A DNA stretch of 5,996 nucleotides from Calditrichota bacterium (GTDB lineage: Bacteria > Calditrichota > Calditrichia > RBG-13-44-9): contig JAJRXE010000073.1 of assembly GCA_024276455.1 (NCBI GenBank), positions 1 to 5,996 of the forward strand. The letters are read 5' to 3'. Below, in pieces: positions 5,411 through 5,996 of the stretch (the first letter of the stretch is position 1; every line of letters begins with the position of its first letter). Position numbers and translations under genes: made by a program. Under the pieces are notes generated by a model, which worked only from the letters and a program-made list of their open reading frames with translations, had not been told where the DNA came from and ran no database searches.

Positions 5411-5996
5411 CAGAACCCCCTTTGTAAATATCGCTGGCTGAAAAAGGACGCCGGAATATTTTGATTGACCTTAATATTGGTGAATTTCATTTCGCTTTTA
5501 TGATTGTTCTGCAAGTCCGTCATGATCATGTCGGTCTGGAACCAGACGCCGGCAATGTTCTGTACTTCTGGCACGGTGAGCACTTTCCATTTCCGGAGTG
5601 CCCGATCGTAATACTCGGATTTGATGGTAACCATGATGTCTTTACGAATCCAGCGGATGATTTTGCCGTAACCGGTGTCTTTGGCAATGGTCTTCGAAGC
5701 GGGAAGACATTCGATTTTGTAGCAATCGTACCCGTCAACGGTTTCGTCCTCCATTCGCTTGTAGGTCCAATCGTTCAATTTGGGGCGACCAATGTCGTAG
5801 TAGGTGAAGTCCGAAGCCATGAAATTGCCCCCCTTCCCGCTGGATGCGATCCGTTTTACTCGCCGCAAGGCCGGAAGATAGAGGTAGCGTTCGTCGTCGG
5901 CGTTTTTGTGCTCGATGATCAAAAAGGCAGTGCCTTTCACGTCCGCCGGGGCAATAAACCGCATTAACATGTCGTTTTCGTCTTCGGTGCGCTTCC
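5410..5996 (-). CDS. Outer membrane lipoprotein-sorting (LolA-like, TP0789-type) protein, C-terminal 194 residues
   Basis: The reading frame stays open to the window edge, so the true start and any signal peptide lie beyond 5996. An internal ATG at 5970 is not the start, because codons upstream (KRTEDEND) continue the domain. The visible part has the hallmark of the LolA_like / TP0789 family (PF17131): a F-L-I-I-E-H-K-N strand, then YLPALRRVKRIASSGKGGNF, MASDFTYYDIG, GYDCYKIECLP and the closing WFQTDMIMTDLQNNHKSEMKFTNI. Family members are periplasmic with a half-barrel that can hold lipid, and usually lie beside an RND/MMPL-type permease and an outer-membrane protein. Here the barrel gene follows directly with a one-base overlap (TGATG at 5412-5408). 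A permease gene is predicted just upstream, outside the window. Transport of lipid or lipoprotein is inferred from family and context. Confidence 0.88.
   Translation of the reverse strand, partial: KRTEDENDMLMRFIAPADVKGTAFLIIEHKNADDERYLYLPALRRVKRIASSGKGGNFMASDFTYYDIGRPKLNDWTYKRMEDETVDGYDCYKIECLPASKTIAKDTGYGKIIRWIRKDIMVTIKSEYYDRALRKWKVLTVPEVQNIAGVWFQTDMIMTDLQNNHKSEMKFTNIKVNQNIPASFFSQRYLQRGF

Noticed and set aside
5461..5967. A 168-codon open frame on the plus strand opposite the LolA-like gene
   Set aside because: It is antisense to a clearly conserved coding region, with no ribosome site or recognisable domain.
1..5996. CRISPR arrays, insertion sequences, tRNA or rRNA genes, tandem repeats
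   Set aside because: I looked for direct repeats, terminal inverted repeats with transposase frames, and tRNA-like cloverleaf segments and saw none.

Overview
The window looks like a chromosomal segment from a Gram-negative (diderm) bacterium. The evidence is an ADP-heptose-type LPS glycosyltransferase, an outer-membrane beta-barrel protein with a signal peptide and aromatic C-terminus, and a LolA-like outer-membrane lipoprotein-sorting protein. Coding density is high, base composition is balanced, and Shine-Dalgarno sequences are clear. I cannot name the species. The gene mix would suit an FCB-group or deltaproteobacteria-like lineage, but that is only a guess.

Layout. Positions 1-1862 hold a minus-strand cluster: an NTF2/SnoaL-like small protein, a family 9 glycosyltransferase resembling WaaF (LPS heptosyltransferase II), and the first 115 codons of a Sua5/YciO/YrdC-type threonylcarbamoyl-AMP synthase that overlaps the glycosyltransferase by 50 nt. 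Positions 1863-2095 are a divergent promoter region. Positions 2096-3122 are plus-strand and carry two small integral membrane proteins (a Yip1-domain protein and a four-helix hypothetical), separated by an intrinsic terminator. A bidirectional terminator at 3143-3178 closes this unit against the convergent peroxiredoxin gene. Positions 3197-3931 (minus) encode an exported AhpC/TSA-type peroxiredoxin. Positions 4145-5996 (minus) hold a translationally coupled pair: a LolA-like protein, cut by the window edge, followed by an outer-membrane beta-barrel protein. Such pairs are often associated with RND/MMPL exporters.

The main discovery is in the peroxiredoxin. It looks like two broken ORFs, but the only interruption is an in-frame TGA exactly where the catalytic (peroxidatic) cysteine of the P-x3-T-x2-C motif belongs. 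The frame is intact on both sides. Directly after the TGA is a hairpin with a small G/U-containing apical loop, with its loop G 19 nt past the TGA, as expected for a bacterial SECIS element. I read it as one 244-residue selenoprotein (Sec104), not a pseudogene. It has two further oddities. It carries an N-terminal signal peptide, and the resolving cysteine of the usual C-terminal VCPAGW motif is alanine (AAPAGW), so the enzyme would be a periplasmic 1-Sec-type peroxiredoxin.
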